NCBI RefSeq assembly: GCF_000802225.1
Contig: NZ_JTDI01000006.1
Coordinates: 248,001-312,000 of the forward strand
DNA length: 64,000 nt
Reading direction: 5' to 3'
Source: Novosphingobium malaysiense
Lineage (GTDB): Bacteria; Pseudomonadota; Alphaproteobacteria; Sphingomonadales; Sphingomonadaceae
The notes beneath the pieces were generated by a model, which was not told where the DNA came from, made no database searches, and saw only the letters and a program-made list of their open reading frames with translations. Below, one piece after another: positions 33,076-42,370 of this stretch (positions are counted from its first letter, which is position 1; the number at the start of each line of letters is the position of its first letter). Both the position numbers and the translations under genes were made by a program.

Positions 33076-33606
33076 CTAACCGCCGGCGTGCGGTGTAGAC
33101 GGTTGGCCGGACCATTTCATTTCCGCCTCTCTCTTGAGAGCCCGGTTCATTCCCTCCAGCCCCTTGCCGACTTTCCTGCCCATGGCGCGGGCGATCAGCG
33201 CTCCCAGGGCGCCGCCCATGATCTCGCCATTCGACACGGCGCACCGCGTGGGCGACACTTCCTCGATCTCGACGAAGCGAAAGGCCTTTACCAGTCCCCC
33301 GAAACTCGACAGCGCATATTCGAGCAGGTCGTTGGGTCGCACCGTGACGATGCGGGCGCTTCCCTTTTGCGGTTTCATGCCGTCAAGCTTTACCGCGAAC
33401 CGGATCTGGCTGCCCGGTTCCGCATGACCGGAAGTCTCGACGTAGAGCGGATTCCACACGCTCCATCCTTCGAAATCGGCAACGAAATCCCACACCAGTT
33501 CGGGCGGCGCATCTATTTCGATCCTGTGACCGACACAGCACCCGGATATTCGCCCGGGTGCGTCGGGTCCATGGGGCAAAAGGTAGGAATCCTGTTCGGC
33601 GGTCAC
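33076..33606 (-). CDS. SRPBCC domain protein
   Basis: A 176-residue polyketide-cyclase/START-like protein. IEIDAPPELVWDFVADFEGWSVWNPLY and the strand set GSQIRFAVKLDG ... GSARIVTVRPNDLLEYALSSF ... FRFVEIEEVSPTRCAV form the ligand-binding cavity. The GTG at 33606 overlaps the stop of the LLM oxidoreductase (GTGA); this coupling decides the start over an in-frame codon 27 bases upstream. The basic C terminus is probably a tail. Confidence 0.82.
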   Translation of the reverse strand: MTAEQDSYLLPHGPDAPGRISGCCVGHRIEIDAPPELVWDFVADFEGWSVWNPLYVETSGHAEPGSQIRFAVKLDGMKPQKGSARIVTVRPNDLLEYALSSFGGLVKAFRFVEIEEVSPTRCAVSNGEIMGGALGALIARAMGRKVGKGLEGMNRALKREAEMKWSGQPSTPHAGG

Positions 33607-34469
33607 AGTAATGCCTCGGCGATGCGGCGCCACTTCGGCCTCAATACGTCAAAGCTGGCACCCTGCGGACCGCCGATGACCTGAAGACACACATGATCGG
33701 CCCCGGCATCGAGATGCGCCTGAACGCGGGCTGCCACCGCGTCGACGTCGCCGATGGCGAACAGCCCGTCAAGCAGCCGCTCGGAGCAGGAATCAATATC
33801 CTCTTCGCTGTAGCCGAGCCGCCGCCAGTTGTTCCGGTAGTTGGGCAGCATGCGATAGTGTTCGAGCGCCCCGAGTGCGAGCTCGCGAGCCTTGGCCGGA
33901 TCCTTTTCCAGAATCACGCCTTGCTCGGGCGCAAGCATCTTGCCTGGGCCCAAGATCTCACGCGCCTGCGCAGTATGTTCGGGCGTGACCAGATAGGGGT
34001 GCGCACCCGAGGAGCGTTGTCCGGAAAGCGCCAGCATCTTCGGCCCAAGAGCAGCCAGGCAGAGGTTTTCTCGCGGCATTCCCGCTGCATCCAGCCCGTC
34101 CAGGAAACGCCGCATCACTGCCAGAGGCTTGCCCCACTGCTCGCCGATGATCGGCCCGTGGCTGACACCGATGCCCAGCAGGGTGCGCGCCTGCTCAGCG
34201 TCCGTCAGGCCCTCGAACCATGCCGCGAGGTCAGCCGGCTCGTGCTTCCAGACATTGAGAATACCCGTAGCGATCGCCGCACGCTTGGTAACGCCCAGCA
34301 GGCGCTTCACGTCGGCAGGAGCGCCATCATCGATGCCGCCGGGAATCCAAAGGGCACCGTAGCCCAGTTCGTCGAGTTCGGCCGCAGCCTCGTCCGATTG
34401 CCCCTTGTCGCCAAAGCGCAGTTCCAGAGACCAGATTCCGACTTTGCCGATTACAACGGGTACGGGCAT
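33603..34469 (-). CDS. LLM class (luciferase-like) oxidoreductase
   Basis: A 288-residue TIM-barrel flavin-type oxidoreductase. ELDELGYGALWIPGG, ATGILNVWKHEPADLA, LLGIGVSHGPIIGEQW and GADHVCLQVIGG follow the F420-dependent LLM pattern (TIGR03620-like). No F420-biosynthesis gene is in the window, so cofactor use (F420 or FMN) is unresolved. It is coupled to the SRPBCC gene and diverges from the GMC oxidoreductase. Confidence 0.88.
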   Translation of the reverse strand: MPVPVVIGKVGIWSLELRFGDKGQSDEAAAELDELGYGALWIPGGIDDGAPADVKRLLGVTKRAAIATGILNVWKHEPADLAAWFEGLTDAEQARTLLGIGVSHGPIIGEQWGKPLAVMRRFLDGLDAAGMPRENLCLAALGPKMLALSGQRSSGAHPYLVTPEHTAQAREILGPGKMLAPEQGVILEKDPAKARELALGALEHYRMLPNYRNNWRRLGYSEEDIDSCSERLLDGLFAIGDVDAVAARVQAHLDAGADHVCLQVIGGPQGASFDVLRPKWRRIAEALL

Positions 34470-34622
34470 GCCCCTCTCCTCCTCGTCATGTCATTTGACC
34501 TGCAACTTGAAGCGACCTCCTTGTCCCTTCAAGCGCTTTTGCGAGGCTATGGTCCCGGCATCGCCGGTGCGGGCTGCCCCGACACTTGATTGCCCGTGCG
34601 CAGGGGCCTAGCCGATCCGTTT

Positions 34623-36209
34623 ATGGATGATTTCGATTTCATCATCGTCGGCGGAGGAAGCGCCGGCTGCGTCCTGGCCAATCGCCTGAGTGCAGACCCC
34701 CGGCACCGTGTCCTGCTGCTCGAAGCGGGCGGCAAGGACAACTACGTCTGGATCAAGGTTCCGGTCGGTTACCTCTACTGTATTGGCAACCCGCGCACCG
34801 ACTGGTGCATGTCGACCGAAGCGGAAGCGGGTCTGAACGGCCGCGCGCTCAAGTATCCGCGCGGACGGGTGCTCGGCGGCTGCTCCTCGATCAATGGCAT
34901 GATCTACATGCGCGGCCAGGCGGCGGATTACGACAGCTGGCGGCAGGCCGGCAATCCCGGCTGGGGCTGGGACGACGTGCTGCCCTATTTCACCCGCGCC
35001 GAGGACCACTACGACGGTCCGAGTCCGGTACACGGTGCCGGCGGTGAGATCCGGGTGGAAAAGCAGCGTCTACGCTGGGACATCCTGGAATCGTTTCGCG
35101 AAGCCTGCGGCGAGGCCGGCATCCCGCTGATCGACGACTTCAACACCGGCGACAACGAAGGCGCGAGCTTCTTTCAGGTTACCCAGCGCAGCGGCTGGCG
35201 TTGGAGCGCCTCCGACGCCTTTCTCAAGCCTGTGCGCAGTCGCGCCAACCTCAAGATCGTAACCGGCGCCCTCGTGGAAAGGGTCGTGGTCGAGCAAGGG
35301 CGGGCAGTGGCCGTCGCCTACAGCCTCGGCGATACCCGGCAGGTGGCGCGGGCAAGCGGCGAAGTGCTGCTGGCAGCCGGCGCCATCGGTTCGCCCGCCA
35401 TTCTCGAACGCTCGGGGATCGGCGATGCGACTGGGCTTTCCGCGCTCGGTATCGATCCCGTGCTGGATGCACCGCATGTCGGCGCGAACCTGCAGGACCA
35501 CCTCCAACTGCGCTGCGCCTGGCGCGTCTCGGGCGTGGCCACGCTCAACCAGCGCGCCGCGAACCTGTTCGGCAAGGCGTTGATCGGACTCGAATATGTC
35601 CTTCGGCGCACCGGCCCCATGGCCATGGCCCCCAGCCAGCTCGGCGTGTTCACCAAGAGCCACGACCGATACGCGACGGCCAATCTGGAATACCACGTGC
35701 AGCCGCTCAGCCTCGAAGCGTTCGGCGGCATGCTCGATCCGTTTCCCGCCTTCACCGCCAGCGTCTGCAACCTGCGGCCGGAAAGCCGCGGTACCAGCCG
35801 CATCACCAGCGCGGATGCGGGCGCCGCACCCAGCATCCGGCCCAATTACCTTTCGAGCGAGGAAGACCGCCGGGTCGCGGCGCAGGCTATTCGCCAGGCG
35901 CGGGAAATCGTTGCCCAGCCGGCCCTCGCCCGCTTCCAGCCTGAGGAAGTGCGCCCCGGCATTGCAGCGCAAAGCGAAGAAGACCTCCAGCGGGCCGCCG
36001 GCGATATCGGCACGACCATTTTCCACCCTGTCGGCACGGCAGCGATGGGAAGCGTCGTCGACCACGAACTGCGAGTGAAGGGGATGGACGGCCTGCGCGT
36101 CATCGATGCTTCCGTCATGCCGACGATCACGTCGGGCAATACCAATGCGCCGACGATGATGATCGCGGAAAAAGGCGCGGACATGGTTCGCGCCGCATCA
36201 AAGGCCTAG
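34623..36209 (+). CDS. GMC family oxidoreductase (choline/alcohol dehydrogenase-like)
   Basis: A 528-residue FAD enzyme. FIIVGGGSAGCVLANRLS binds ADP; YPRGRVLGGCSSINGMIYMRG is GMC signature 1, GEVLLAAGAIGSPAILERSGIG is signature 2, and FHPVGTAAMGS contains the active-site His with a later NTNAPTMMIAEKGADM. It oxidises an alcohol to an aldehyde; the closest pattern is choline/PEG-type dehydrogenase, but the substrate is not known. ATG 34623 is preferred to a TTG 33 bases upstream. It converges on the TIM-barrel gene, their stops overlapping at CTAG. Confidence 0.94.
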   Translation: MDDFDFIIVGGGSAGCVLANRLSADPRHRVLLLEAGGKDNYVWIKVPVGYLYCIGNPRTDWCMSTEAEAGLNGRALKYPRGRVLGGCSSINGMIYMRGQAADYDSWRQAGNPGWGWDDVLPYFTRAEDHYDGPSPVHGAGGEIRVEKQRLRWDILESFREACGEAGIPLIDDFNTGDNEGASFFQVTQRSGWRWSASDAFLKPVRSRANLKIVTGALVERVVVEQGRAVAVAYSLGDTRQVARASGEVLLAAGAIGSPAILERSGIGDATGLSALGIDPVLDAPHVGANLQDHLQLRCAWRVSGVATLNQRAANLFGKALIGLEYVLRRTGPMAMAPSQLGVFTKSHDRYATANLEYHVQPLSLEAFGGMLDPFPAFTASVCNLRPESRGTSRITSADAGAAPSIRPNYLSSEEDRRVAAQAIRQAREIVAQPALARFQPEEVRPGIAAQSEEDLQRAAGDIGTTIFHPVGTAAMGSVVDHELRVKGMDGLRVIDASVMPTITSGNTNAPTMMIAEKGADMVRAASKA

Positions 36210-37012
36210 GCGAGCAATTCTCGCGTCTTGATGACGATCTCGGCGACGTATTCTGCCGCCGGACGGCCGCTCTCGGACTGCGACATGAGCGGCACCTCGA
36301 GCCCCAGCGTCTTTCCGCGCGGCAGGGCGTCGACGAACTCGCGCAAGGGCAACTCGCCTTCACCGGGTATCGTCCGACCCTTCATCGCCTCCTGAAGGTA
36401 GTCTCCCTTACCCTTGCGCGGCGCATCGCAAAGCTGGACGTGCCCGATCAGCGCCGGGTCGAGTTCGGCGATTTCGCGCACCGTGCCGCCCGAGCGGAAG
36501 AAGTGCATCGAATCTATCAACACCGCGGCCTTGTCCTCGCCGATATGACGCACGGCATCGAGAGCCTCGCCCAGACTGCCGATGGTAAATGCCGGACAGA
36601 ACTCGACCGTGAATTCCATCTCGCGCTCGTTGGCCATCTCCGCCAGCCTTGCCAACTGGTCCAGGGCCCGCTCGCGCTCCATGCCCATGTCGACCGAATT
36701 GATCCGCAGCGCGCCGAGATCGGCGAAAATGTCCATGTCCGCGGCGCGTTCGGACGCGTCGATCTCGCTCGACACGCCCAACCCCTCGCCGATGGAAATC
36801 GCAACATTGCGATCACGCAACGCGGCCTTCAACTCGCGCCGCAGCCCAGCGTCGTCGCGCAGAGACCACGACGGATAGCCATGGGGATTGAAGGGAAGCT
36901 GGGTCAGGCCCATCGAGACGGCAGTGCAGCCCAGATCTGCGGCCAGTGCCACATGGTCTACCGGCCCCATTCCCAGGACCGTCAGCAGTTCGATACCTAG
37001 GGGATGTGGCAT
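36206..37012 (-). CDS. Sugar phosphate isomerase/epimerase-like TIM barrel
   Basis: A 268-residue AP-endonuclease-2/xylose-isomerase-like protein. ALAADLGCTAVSMGLTQLP, MEFTVEFCPAFTIGSLGEAL, AAVLIDSMHFFRSGG and LIGHVQLCDAP carry the Glu, Asp and His metal ligands of this barrel. ATG 37012 is chosen; the frame remains open upstream but there the sequence is another gene's shadow. Probably an isomerase or epimerase of a small hydroxylated substrate in the same pathway as the GMC enzyme. Confidence 0.85.
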   Translation of the reverse strand: MPHPLGIELLTVLGMGPVDHVALAADLGCTAVSMGLTQLPFNPHGYPSWSLRDDAGLRRELKAALRDRNVAISIGEGLGVSSEIDASERAADMDIFADLGALRINSVDMGMERERALDQLARLAEMANEREMEFTVEFCPAFTIGSLGEALDAVRHIGEDKAAVLIDSMHFFRSGGTVREIAELDPALIGHVQLCDAPRKGKGDYLQEAMKGRTIPGEGELPLREFVDALPRGKTLGLEVPLMSQSESGRPAAEYVAEIVIKTRELLA

Positions 37013-37095
37013 ACCCCGATTCCTCTCCCGTCTATGAACGTTATACAGCACACCATCACGCCCGATACCGACAATTACCACAGGGGAACATGACG

Positions 37096-37536
37096 ATGCC
37101 CACTGACCGCGACGAGGCGGCCGCCATGATCGAACGTCTCGACTTGGCGCCACATCCGGAAGGCGGCTGGTACCGCGAGACATGGCGCGCCGAGACCGTC
37201 GCCGGCACGCGGCCTTCGGCCACGGCCATCCATTTCCTGCTCGAAGCGCACCAGCGCTCGCACTGGCATCGGGTGGATGCCACGGAAATCTGGTTGTGGC
37301 ATGCCGGCAGTCCGATCTCGCTCTCGATCGCGGCGCACGAAGCCGCCGTGGCTTCACGGCACTTCCTGGGGGGCGACGTGCTGAACGGCGAGGCGCCGCA
37401 GGTGCGCGTGCCCACCGGGCACTGGCAGGCAGCCGCGCCGATGGGAGGCTGGGCACTGGTCAGTTGCGTCGTCTCACCCGGTTTCGACTTCGCCGGGTTC
37501 GAACTCGCCCCGCCCGGCTGGGCTCCCGGCAATTGA
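37096..37536 (+). CDS. Cupin (DUF985-like) protein
   Basis: A 146-residue cupin. LDLAPHPEGGWYRETWRA, TAIHFLLEAHQRSHWHRVDATEIWLWHAGSPI and VVSPGFDFAGFELAPPGW are the cupin_5 strands with the metal-site His residues. AGGGGA gives an 8-base spacing for ATG 37096; ATG 37090 is too close. Family members are predicted sugar epimerases or isomerases, unproven. Confidence 0.9.
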   Translation: MPTDRDEAAAMIERLDLAPHPEGGWYRETWRAETVAGTRPSATAIHFLLEAHQRSHWHRVDATEIWLWHAGSPISLSIAAHEAAVASRHFLGGDVLNGEAPQVRVPTGHWQAAAPMGGWALVSCVVSPGFDFAGFELAPPGWAPGN

Positions 37537-37600
37537 TCCAACCGCTGGACAAGCCTGACTGCTGCGCGCAGGTTCGGGCTTGAAAGGGTGGTCGCAGCCG

Positions 37601-38701
37601 ATGGCGGGTGAATACGACAGGATAGACGGCGCTGCCGGCCGGGTGCTCGGCACCCCGATCCAGAATCTGGCCCGCGCGGCCGCGTTCGTGCTTGCCGTCT
37701 ACGTGCTCGCTACTGCGGGGTTTGTGGCAGAGGGCTGGTCGCTGGGCGATGCGACCTACATGGTCACGGTGACGATCTTTTCTGTCGGCTACGGCGAAGT
37801 CCGCCCATTGGATACGACCTGGCTACGGACCCTGACCATGGCCACCATCGTGCTCGGCTGCACCGGCATGATCTTCTTCACCGGTGCCCTCGTCCAGGTC
37901 TTCGCACATTACCAGTTACGCAACATTCTCGGGATCGACCGCATGCAAAGCCAGATCGACCGCCTGACCGATCACGCCATCATCTGCGGATATGGCCGGA
38001 TCGGAAAGCAACTCGCCATTGAACTCCAGCGGGCGCGGACGCCCTACATCATTCTCGATCGGAACCCTGCGAAGCTCGCCGAAGCAGAGGCGTGCGGGCA
38101 CCTTACACTCAAGGGTGATGCCACCGACGAGGCCACGCTGCGCGCTGTCGGCATCGGGCGCGCACGGGTTCTTGCGACAGTGCTGCCGGACGATGCGCTC
38201 AACGTCTTCATCACGCTCTCTGCGCGCAACCTCAATCCACGCCTCGAAATCATCGCGCGCGGCGAATATCCCTCTACCGAGGGCAAGCTGATCCATGCGG
38301 GGGCGGACAAGGTGGTGTTGCCCACGCATATTGGCGCCGAACGCATTGCAGAACTGATCCTCTACCCCTCCACGGCCAAGTTCCTGGGCGAAGCGCCGCA
38401 GGTGCGGGACCTCAAACGCGGCCTGCATGACTTCGGGCTGGAGATCGAAGCCGTCACCGTGCCGGACAAGTCAGCCCTCGCAGGCGCTACCGTAGGCGAG
38501 GCGGAACGACGCGGAAACGGCGGCTTCTTCGTCGTCCAGATCGACCGTCGAAACGGGTCCAGCTATGTCCACCCTTCCGAAGAGGTGAAGATAGAGGCCG
38601 GCGATACGGTCGTTCTGGTACTTCGCGGCTCGCGGGTGTCCGCCGGCTCGGTTTTTTCCGAGATTCGGCAACCTTTGAAAATGGGTCGCAACTATCGCTG
38701 A
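37601..38701 (+). CDS. Potassium channel with RCK (TrkA-N) domain
   Basis: A 366-residue ion channel with two helices flanking a selectivity filter: FVLAVYVLATAGFVAEGWSL, TVTIFSVGYGEVRPLDTTW (filter VGYGE) and TMATIVLGCTGMIFFTGALV. A cytoplasmic Rossmann RCK domain follows (HAIICGYGRIGKQLAIELQ, about 125-143), then a TrkA-C domain from about 280. It conducts K+ and probably senses a ligand or nucleotide. ATG 37601 is used (a TTG 21 bases upstream is less likely). Its stop overlaps the Rieske stop by 10 bases. Confidence 0.93.
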   Translation: MAGEYDRIDGAAGRVLGTPIQNLARAAAFVLAVYVLATAGFVAEGWSLGDATYMVTVTIFSVGYGEVRPLDTTWLRTLTMATIVLGCTGMIFFTGALVQVFAHYQLRNILGIDRMQSQIDRLTDHAIICGYGRIGKQLAIELQRARTPYIILDRNPAKLAEAEACGHLTLKGDATDEATLRAVGIGRARVLATVLPDDALNVFITLSARNLNPRLEIIARGEYPSTEGKLIHAGADKVVLPTHIGAERIAELILYPSTAKFLGEAPQVRDLKRGLHDFGLEIEAVTVPDKSALAGATVGEAERRGNGGFFVVQIDRRNGSSYVHPSEEVKIEAGDTVVLVLRGSRVSAGSVFSEIRQPLKMGRNYR

Positions 38702-39039
38702 GTCGCAGACGGCACTGCAACGTAGATATCGCCGTCGGTCTCCTTGACCGGGTAGGTCGTGAGATCGGTCTTCGCTTTCATCCCGATGAACAGCAGACGC
38801 GGGTCGCGCTCGATCTGGCCTGTCTTGAGGTCGAACTTTGCCTTGTGGAGTGCGCAGACCACAGATTCCCCTTCGATCTTGCCCCGGCAGAGATTGAATC
38901 CCAGGTGCGGACACTTGCGCTGGGTGGCGTAGTACGTGCCGCCAACTTTGGTCACCAGCAACTTAAGGCCTGCGGCTTCGACCGGCACCAGCGCGCCTTC
39001 GGACACTTGCGATGCGCTTGTCACCTTTACGTAGTCCAT
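38692..39039 (-). CDS. Rieske [2Fe-2S] ferredoxin-like protein
   Basis: A 115-residue protein with the Rieske motifs CPHLG (near residue 48) and CALHKAKFD (near 66), 16 residues apart. There is no oxygenase domain, so it is a stand-alone Rieske ferredoxin of the NirD/BphF type that passes electrons to an oxygenase or reductase; no such partner is adjacent. It overlaps the potassium-channel gene tail to tail. Confidence 0.88.
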   Translation of the reverse strand: MDYVKVTSASQVSEGALVPVEAAGLKLLVTKVGGTYYATQRKCPHLGFNLCRGKIEGESVVCALHKAKFDLKTGQIERDPRLLFIGMKAKTDLTTYPVKETDGDIYVAVPSATQR

Positions 39040-39131
39040 GATTGATTCCCCACTCCCGTTTTCGAGGATTATGCCTTCGCTGGCTGTGCAGTGTCCAGTC
39101 CTGCCGGAAAGCGCGAGAACGCCCAAATTCT

Positions 39132-39169
39132 TAAAAAAAAAGGCGCGACGGAGAACTCCGCCGCGCCTT
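39132..39169 (-). terminator. Intrinsic terminator (minus strand)
   Basis: On the minus strand AAGGCGCGGCGGAG / CTCCGTCGCGCCTT folds as a nearly perfect stem with a TT loop (one mispair) and runs into nine T residues (39132-39140). It lies 57 bases after the stop of the hypothetical gene at 39226-39561. Confidence 0.85.
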
Positions 39170-39225
39170 CCTGCTTCTCCCCTCCCTCGGCCCGTGGAGC
39201 GACCCGAAGGGCTCTGAAGATGGTG

Positions 39226-39561
39226 TCAGGCCAACTTGCGTTGCAATTTCACCAGAGCCCTGTCGATCTCCGCCTTCGCGCTTGCGTCGATCGCGCCCTT
39301 GACCACCCGGTAGACGATCCGCCCATTGTCCAGCGAATAAGCCACCGTCGCCATGCCGTCATTGAAGCTGGCAAGGTAGAGCGCTGGCTTGCGCTGAAGC
39401 AGGGCGAGATCGTCCGCTCGGGGAACGAGGGTGTCGCGCATGTAGAAGGCGCCGGTCATCGCAGAGGGTTCGACTTTGCCGTCGTTCGCCCAACCGGTAC
39501 CGGACAACGCCATCGCAAACAGGATAAGTCCTGCCCGCAATGCTGTCAGGAATTGCTTCAT
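39226..39561 (-). CDS. Hypothetical exported protein
   Basis: A 111-residue protein with a signal peptide (LTALRAGLILFAMALSGTGWA, cleavage near residue 25). The mature part is mostly beta-strand and helix, with no assigned domain. ATG 39561 is preferred because AGAGGA precedes it; the frame opens earlier but without a signal. It is followed by a strong minus-strand terminator, so it is a single-gene unit. Periplasmic location is inferred. Confidence 0.65.
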   Translation of the reverse strand: MKQFLTALRAGLILFAMALSGTGWANDGKVEPSAMTGAFYMRDTLVPRADDLALLQRKPALYLASFNDGMATVAYSLDNGRIVYRVVKGAIDASAKAEIDRALVKLQRKLA

Positions 39562-39855
39562 GACACCATCCTCTTCCCTGGCAGTACCGTGCATTGCGGT
39601 CCGCCTTTTTGTAGGATGTATGTGTACCATCAAGTGCCGGTTTCAGAAAGAAAACATTACTCAATTAGCTTAGCAACCGCCCTTATTTTGCAGCGCAATA
39701 GAATTGGCGTACCAACGGGTATTTCTCTTTTTCTTCTATTCCAATGGGCTTTGCCAAACCCGCCATCTTGTGCGGCGACGGCAATGCTGCATTTGCGGAA
39801 GCTAATGCAAGGGAGCGAGTCGCTTCCGACGGCCTGATTTTGGATAAATGGGATT

Positions 39856-40617
39856 TCAATCCAACCGCTGAATCAAAGCCTCGGCGGCCGCAGGAGCCCT
39901 TACTTTCGCGCCATTGATGAAGAACACGAAGACTTCGCGTCCACCAGCCGCCCAGTCGCGGGCTTGGCGCGCCCAACCATCGAGCGCGGCAGATGGATAC
40001 CCTGTCGGCTCATTCTCCCGTGCATCCTGCAGGCGCGCATAGGTGAAGGCGCCCGTCTGCTCGGCCAGACAAGGATACTTTTCGGAATCGGCGTAGACCA
40101 CGGCCACTTTTGCCTCGCGCGCCTGTGCGAAAAAGGCCGAGTCGTTGAAGCTTGCGTGCCGCGGCTCGATGACGTGACGCAGCGGCACCCCATCCTGCTG
40201 CTGTGGCAGAAGCGCGAGAAAAGCGGATATCTCATCGGGATCGAACGGCTTCGTCGCAGGCAACTGCCAGAGGATCGGACCCAGCCTGTCCCCCAGTTCG
40301 ACCAGTCCCTGACCGAGGAACCTGGCGATACTCTCTTCCGCCTGGGCAAGGTCCTTGCGCTGCGTGCAATAGCGGCCGGCCTTCAGCGTAAAGACGAAAC
40401 CCCGCGGCGTCGCCTTGCGCCATTTGGCGAAGGTGGCCGGGGACTGTCTGCTGTAGAAAGTTCCGTTAACCTCGATCGCGGTCAACCGGGATGCAGCGTA
40501 TTCGAGTTCGCGTGTCTTCGGCAGCCCGTCGGGATAGAACGTTCCGCGCCAGCGATCGTAGGTCCAGCCTCCGATCCCAACGCGAATATGGCCCGATCTC
40601 ACTCGGAACCTCTCCAC
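39856..40617 (-). CDS. DUF72 family protein
   Basis: A 253-residue TIM-barrel-like protein. IRVGIGGWTYDRWRGTFYP, LTAIEVNGTFYSRQSP, LGPILWQLPATKPFDPDEI and VFFINGAKVRAPAAAEAL are conserved in DUF72, whose activity is unknown. The start is GTG at 40617; the gene overlaps the lipoprotein gene upstream by 19 bases, implying co-expression. Confidence 0.92.
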   Translation of the reverse strand: MERFRVRSGHIRVGIGGWTYDRWRGTFYPDGLPKTRELEYAASRLTAIEVNGTFYSRQSPATFAKWRKATPRGFVFTLKAGRYCTQRKDLAQAEESIARFLGQGLVELGDRLGPILWQLPATKPFDPDEISAFLALLPQQQDGVPLRHVIEPRHASFNDSAFFAQAREAKVAVVYADSEKYPCLAEQTGAFTYARLQDARENEPTGYPSAALDGWARQARDWAAGGREVFVFFINGAKVRAPAAAEALIQRLD

Positions 40618-41039
40618 GGCTTTGCTTGCGTCCAGCCGCAGCCATTACGCAGGTCACCACCCAGTCGCAAGGTGACGACAAAGGGATACGAACGGTCCGA
40701 CATCCCGTCGGAACACGTGCCCGGCGTCACGGCGAGTGTCAGAGGTTGTCCGCCGAGTTCCCCGGAGAAAGACAAGCCGCCGCGACCCGCGAAGCGAGAT
40801 ACCGGCACGACCGTGCCCTCGGCGTTCTCGGGTGTCGTGTAGGTCATCTTGCCGTCAGCAACTTCCCCGCCCCAGAAGGGCTCCGTTCCGGTAAACTTGA
40901 TCGCTTCATCCGCTGCTATTGCATCGAAGGGCGTGTGATCGTCGCCATCCCCCGGCACGTCACCCCCGGCGCTGGGCTGGCAGGCACTCAACCCGAGCGC
41001 CAGGAGCCAAAGAATGGAAGAAAACGGCCAGCGGATCAT
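40599..41039 (-). CDS. COG3650-like predicted lipoprotein
   Basis: A 146-residue lipoprotein: signal and lipobox WLLALGLSACQPS, then a domain with TEPFWGGEVADGKMTYTTPE and CSDGMSDRSYPFVVTL, typical of COG3650 membrane-associated proteins that may take part in heavy-metal or stress response (function unproven). The ATG at 41039 gives a proper signal peptide; the longer frame does not. The end overlaps DUF72 by 19 bases. Confidence 0.85.
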   Translation of the reverse strand: MIRWPFSSILWLLALGLSACQPSAGGDVPGDGDDHTPFDAIAADEAIKFTGTEPFWGGEVADGKMTYTTPENAEGTVVPVSRFAGRGGLSFSGELGGQPLTLAVTPGTCSDGMSDRSYPFVVTLRLGGDLRNGCGWTQAKPWRGSE

Positions 41040-41340
41040 GGCCTCGGGATACCGCCGGGATCGGCTACCGGCAAGACGGATCAGGCGCCAGCTGGAAGCG
41101 GGACGCACATGCAGCAAGGAGAACGAGAACGTCTGCAGAAATTAATTTTGCGCAGAAAAGTCACGATTACTCTATCAACCATCTGAACATAAATGATAAA
41201 AACATAATTGCAAATTACGCAACCGTACTTTTAAGTTTTGTAATTGCACTGCACCGCAGCAATCATACATGCTGCATTGCAACAACAACGAAGAGATGCC
41301 CTGGGGCAATCTTCCTGAATCCAGACAAAGGGACATTGCC
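41040..41340. other. AT-rich intergenic region
   Basis: A 301-base stretch clearly poorer in G+C than the rest, containing runs such as AACATAAATGATAAAAACATAATTG. No gene is seen. It must hold the divergent promoters of the lipoprotein and the small exported protein at 41341. Confidence 0.5.
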
Positions 41341-41610
41341 ATGTTCAAGACCATTCTCGCCGCCGGTGCCGCCACCCTCGTCGCAGTTCCTGCGGTTGCT
41401 CAGGCCAACGATGCCCGCGAGTTCTCGCACGAAGGTGTCAACTACACCTACACCACCGCGCAGAAGGGCGACGTCACCGTCATCGACGGCCGCACGTCTG
41501 CAGGCATCCCGTTCCGCCTGTACGTCAAGGGCGAGCGCGTGACCGGCACCTACAACAACCGCTCGGTGAAGTTCACCAAGGCCGACGTCGCGCACGATCT
41601 GGGTCACTGA
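41341..41610 (+). CDS. Small exported hypothetical protein
   Basis: An 89-residue protein. A signal peptide, TILAAGAATLVAVPAVAQA (cleavage near residue 22), precedes a short mature region that includes EFSHEGVNYTYTTAQKGDV and FRLYVKGERVTG. It has Ala-rich, AGC/GCC-heavy codon use like its neighbours. Small single-domain proteins of this type occur in sphingomonads; the role is unknown. AAGGGA precedes the ATG and an intrinsic terminator follows. Confidence 0.75.
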   Translation: MFKTILAAGAATLVAVPAVAQANDAREFSHEGVNYTYTTAQKGDVTVIDGRTSAGIPFRLYVKGERVTGTYNNRSVKFTKADVAHDLGH

Positions 41611-41678
41611 TCCGCTGCGAGAGCCGCGACCCGGGCACCTTCTCTCTCCCAACGCCCGGCCGCGCCTTACAGCGCTCG

Positions 41679-41712
41679 AGGGGCGTCATCCTTCCCGGAT
41701 GACGCCCCTTTT
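41679..41712 (+). terminator. Intrinsic terminator
   Basis: A perfect 13-bp stem AGGGGCGTCATCC / GGATGACGCCCCT with a 5-base loop and TTTT (41709-41712). It lies 69 bases after the small exported protein gene. Confidence 0.9.
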
Positions 41713-41843
41713 CGCTTGAGCATTTTCGCCGTTCAGCGAACTCGCAACCTCGCACCGCACGAGCGCATATGGGCGCACGGGAAGCCTTGATGGCCGAAGA
41801 CACGTTCGGCCCGGCCCATTCGCGAACAGACGGGTGCCGCGCC

Positions 41844-42245
41844 TCAGTGAACGCTCTGCAGCGCGGCCCTGCCTTCGACGAGACGGATCTGCAGGACATC
41901 GTCATCTTCCTCGATGCCGTGCTTTTCGCGAATTTCCGCCATGCGCTCGGCGATGGTATCATCGTCCGCGCCACTTTGAACGGGATAGCGGGCGAGCACC
42001 ATGTCATCGAGCGTATCGACGACGCAGAAGTGGCTCTGGCGGCCGGCGCCGCCCAGCGCTTCGACATCGAAGCCTTCGGCAAGATCCCATCTACCGCCGT
42101 CGCGTGACCGGATTGGGCGCTGGCAATAGCGGCAGGTGCAATGAACGACCCCGTTCTCTTCGCGCCGGCGCCGCCCCTCGGGCACGTGACGGCGCAGATA
42201 CCAGCACTGTGCCACGACTGCCGAAGGATTCATTTTGCTGAGCAT
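41844..42245 (-). CDS. Hypothetical protein with Cys/His cluster
   Basis: A 133-residue protein. Near residue 36 the segment VVHCTCRYCQRPIRSRDGG has a Cys-x-Cys-x2-Cys cluster, suggestive of a zinc-ribbon knuckle; only one side is seen, so the metal site may be incomplete. A beta strand region HFCVVDTLDDMVLARY follows and the C terminus is acidic. ATG 42245 is the preferred start (earlier frame start at 42287 is possible). I do not recognise a family. Confidence 0.5.
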   Translation of the reverse strand: MLSKMNPSAVVAQCWYLRRHVPEGRRRREENGVVHCTCRYCQRPIRSRDGGRWDLAEGFDVEALGGAGRQSHFCVVDTLDDMVLARYPVQSGADDDTIAERMAEIREKHGIEEDDDVLQIRLVEGRAALQSVH

Positions 42246-42370
42246 GGCTCCACCTGTTTGCGCGAGTTCCCCTGGCGGTGCGATCATCGCCTTATCCGCC
42301 GCCTTCAGTCCTTAATACGGACATACCGCCCGGGACTTAAGCCAGCTGCTTCAGGAATTACGCGACAGCT

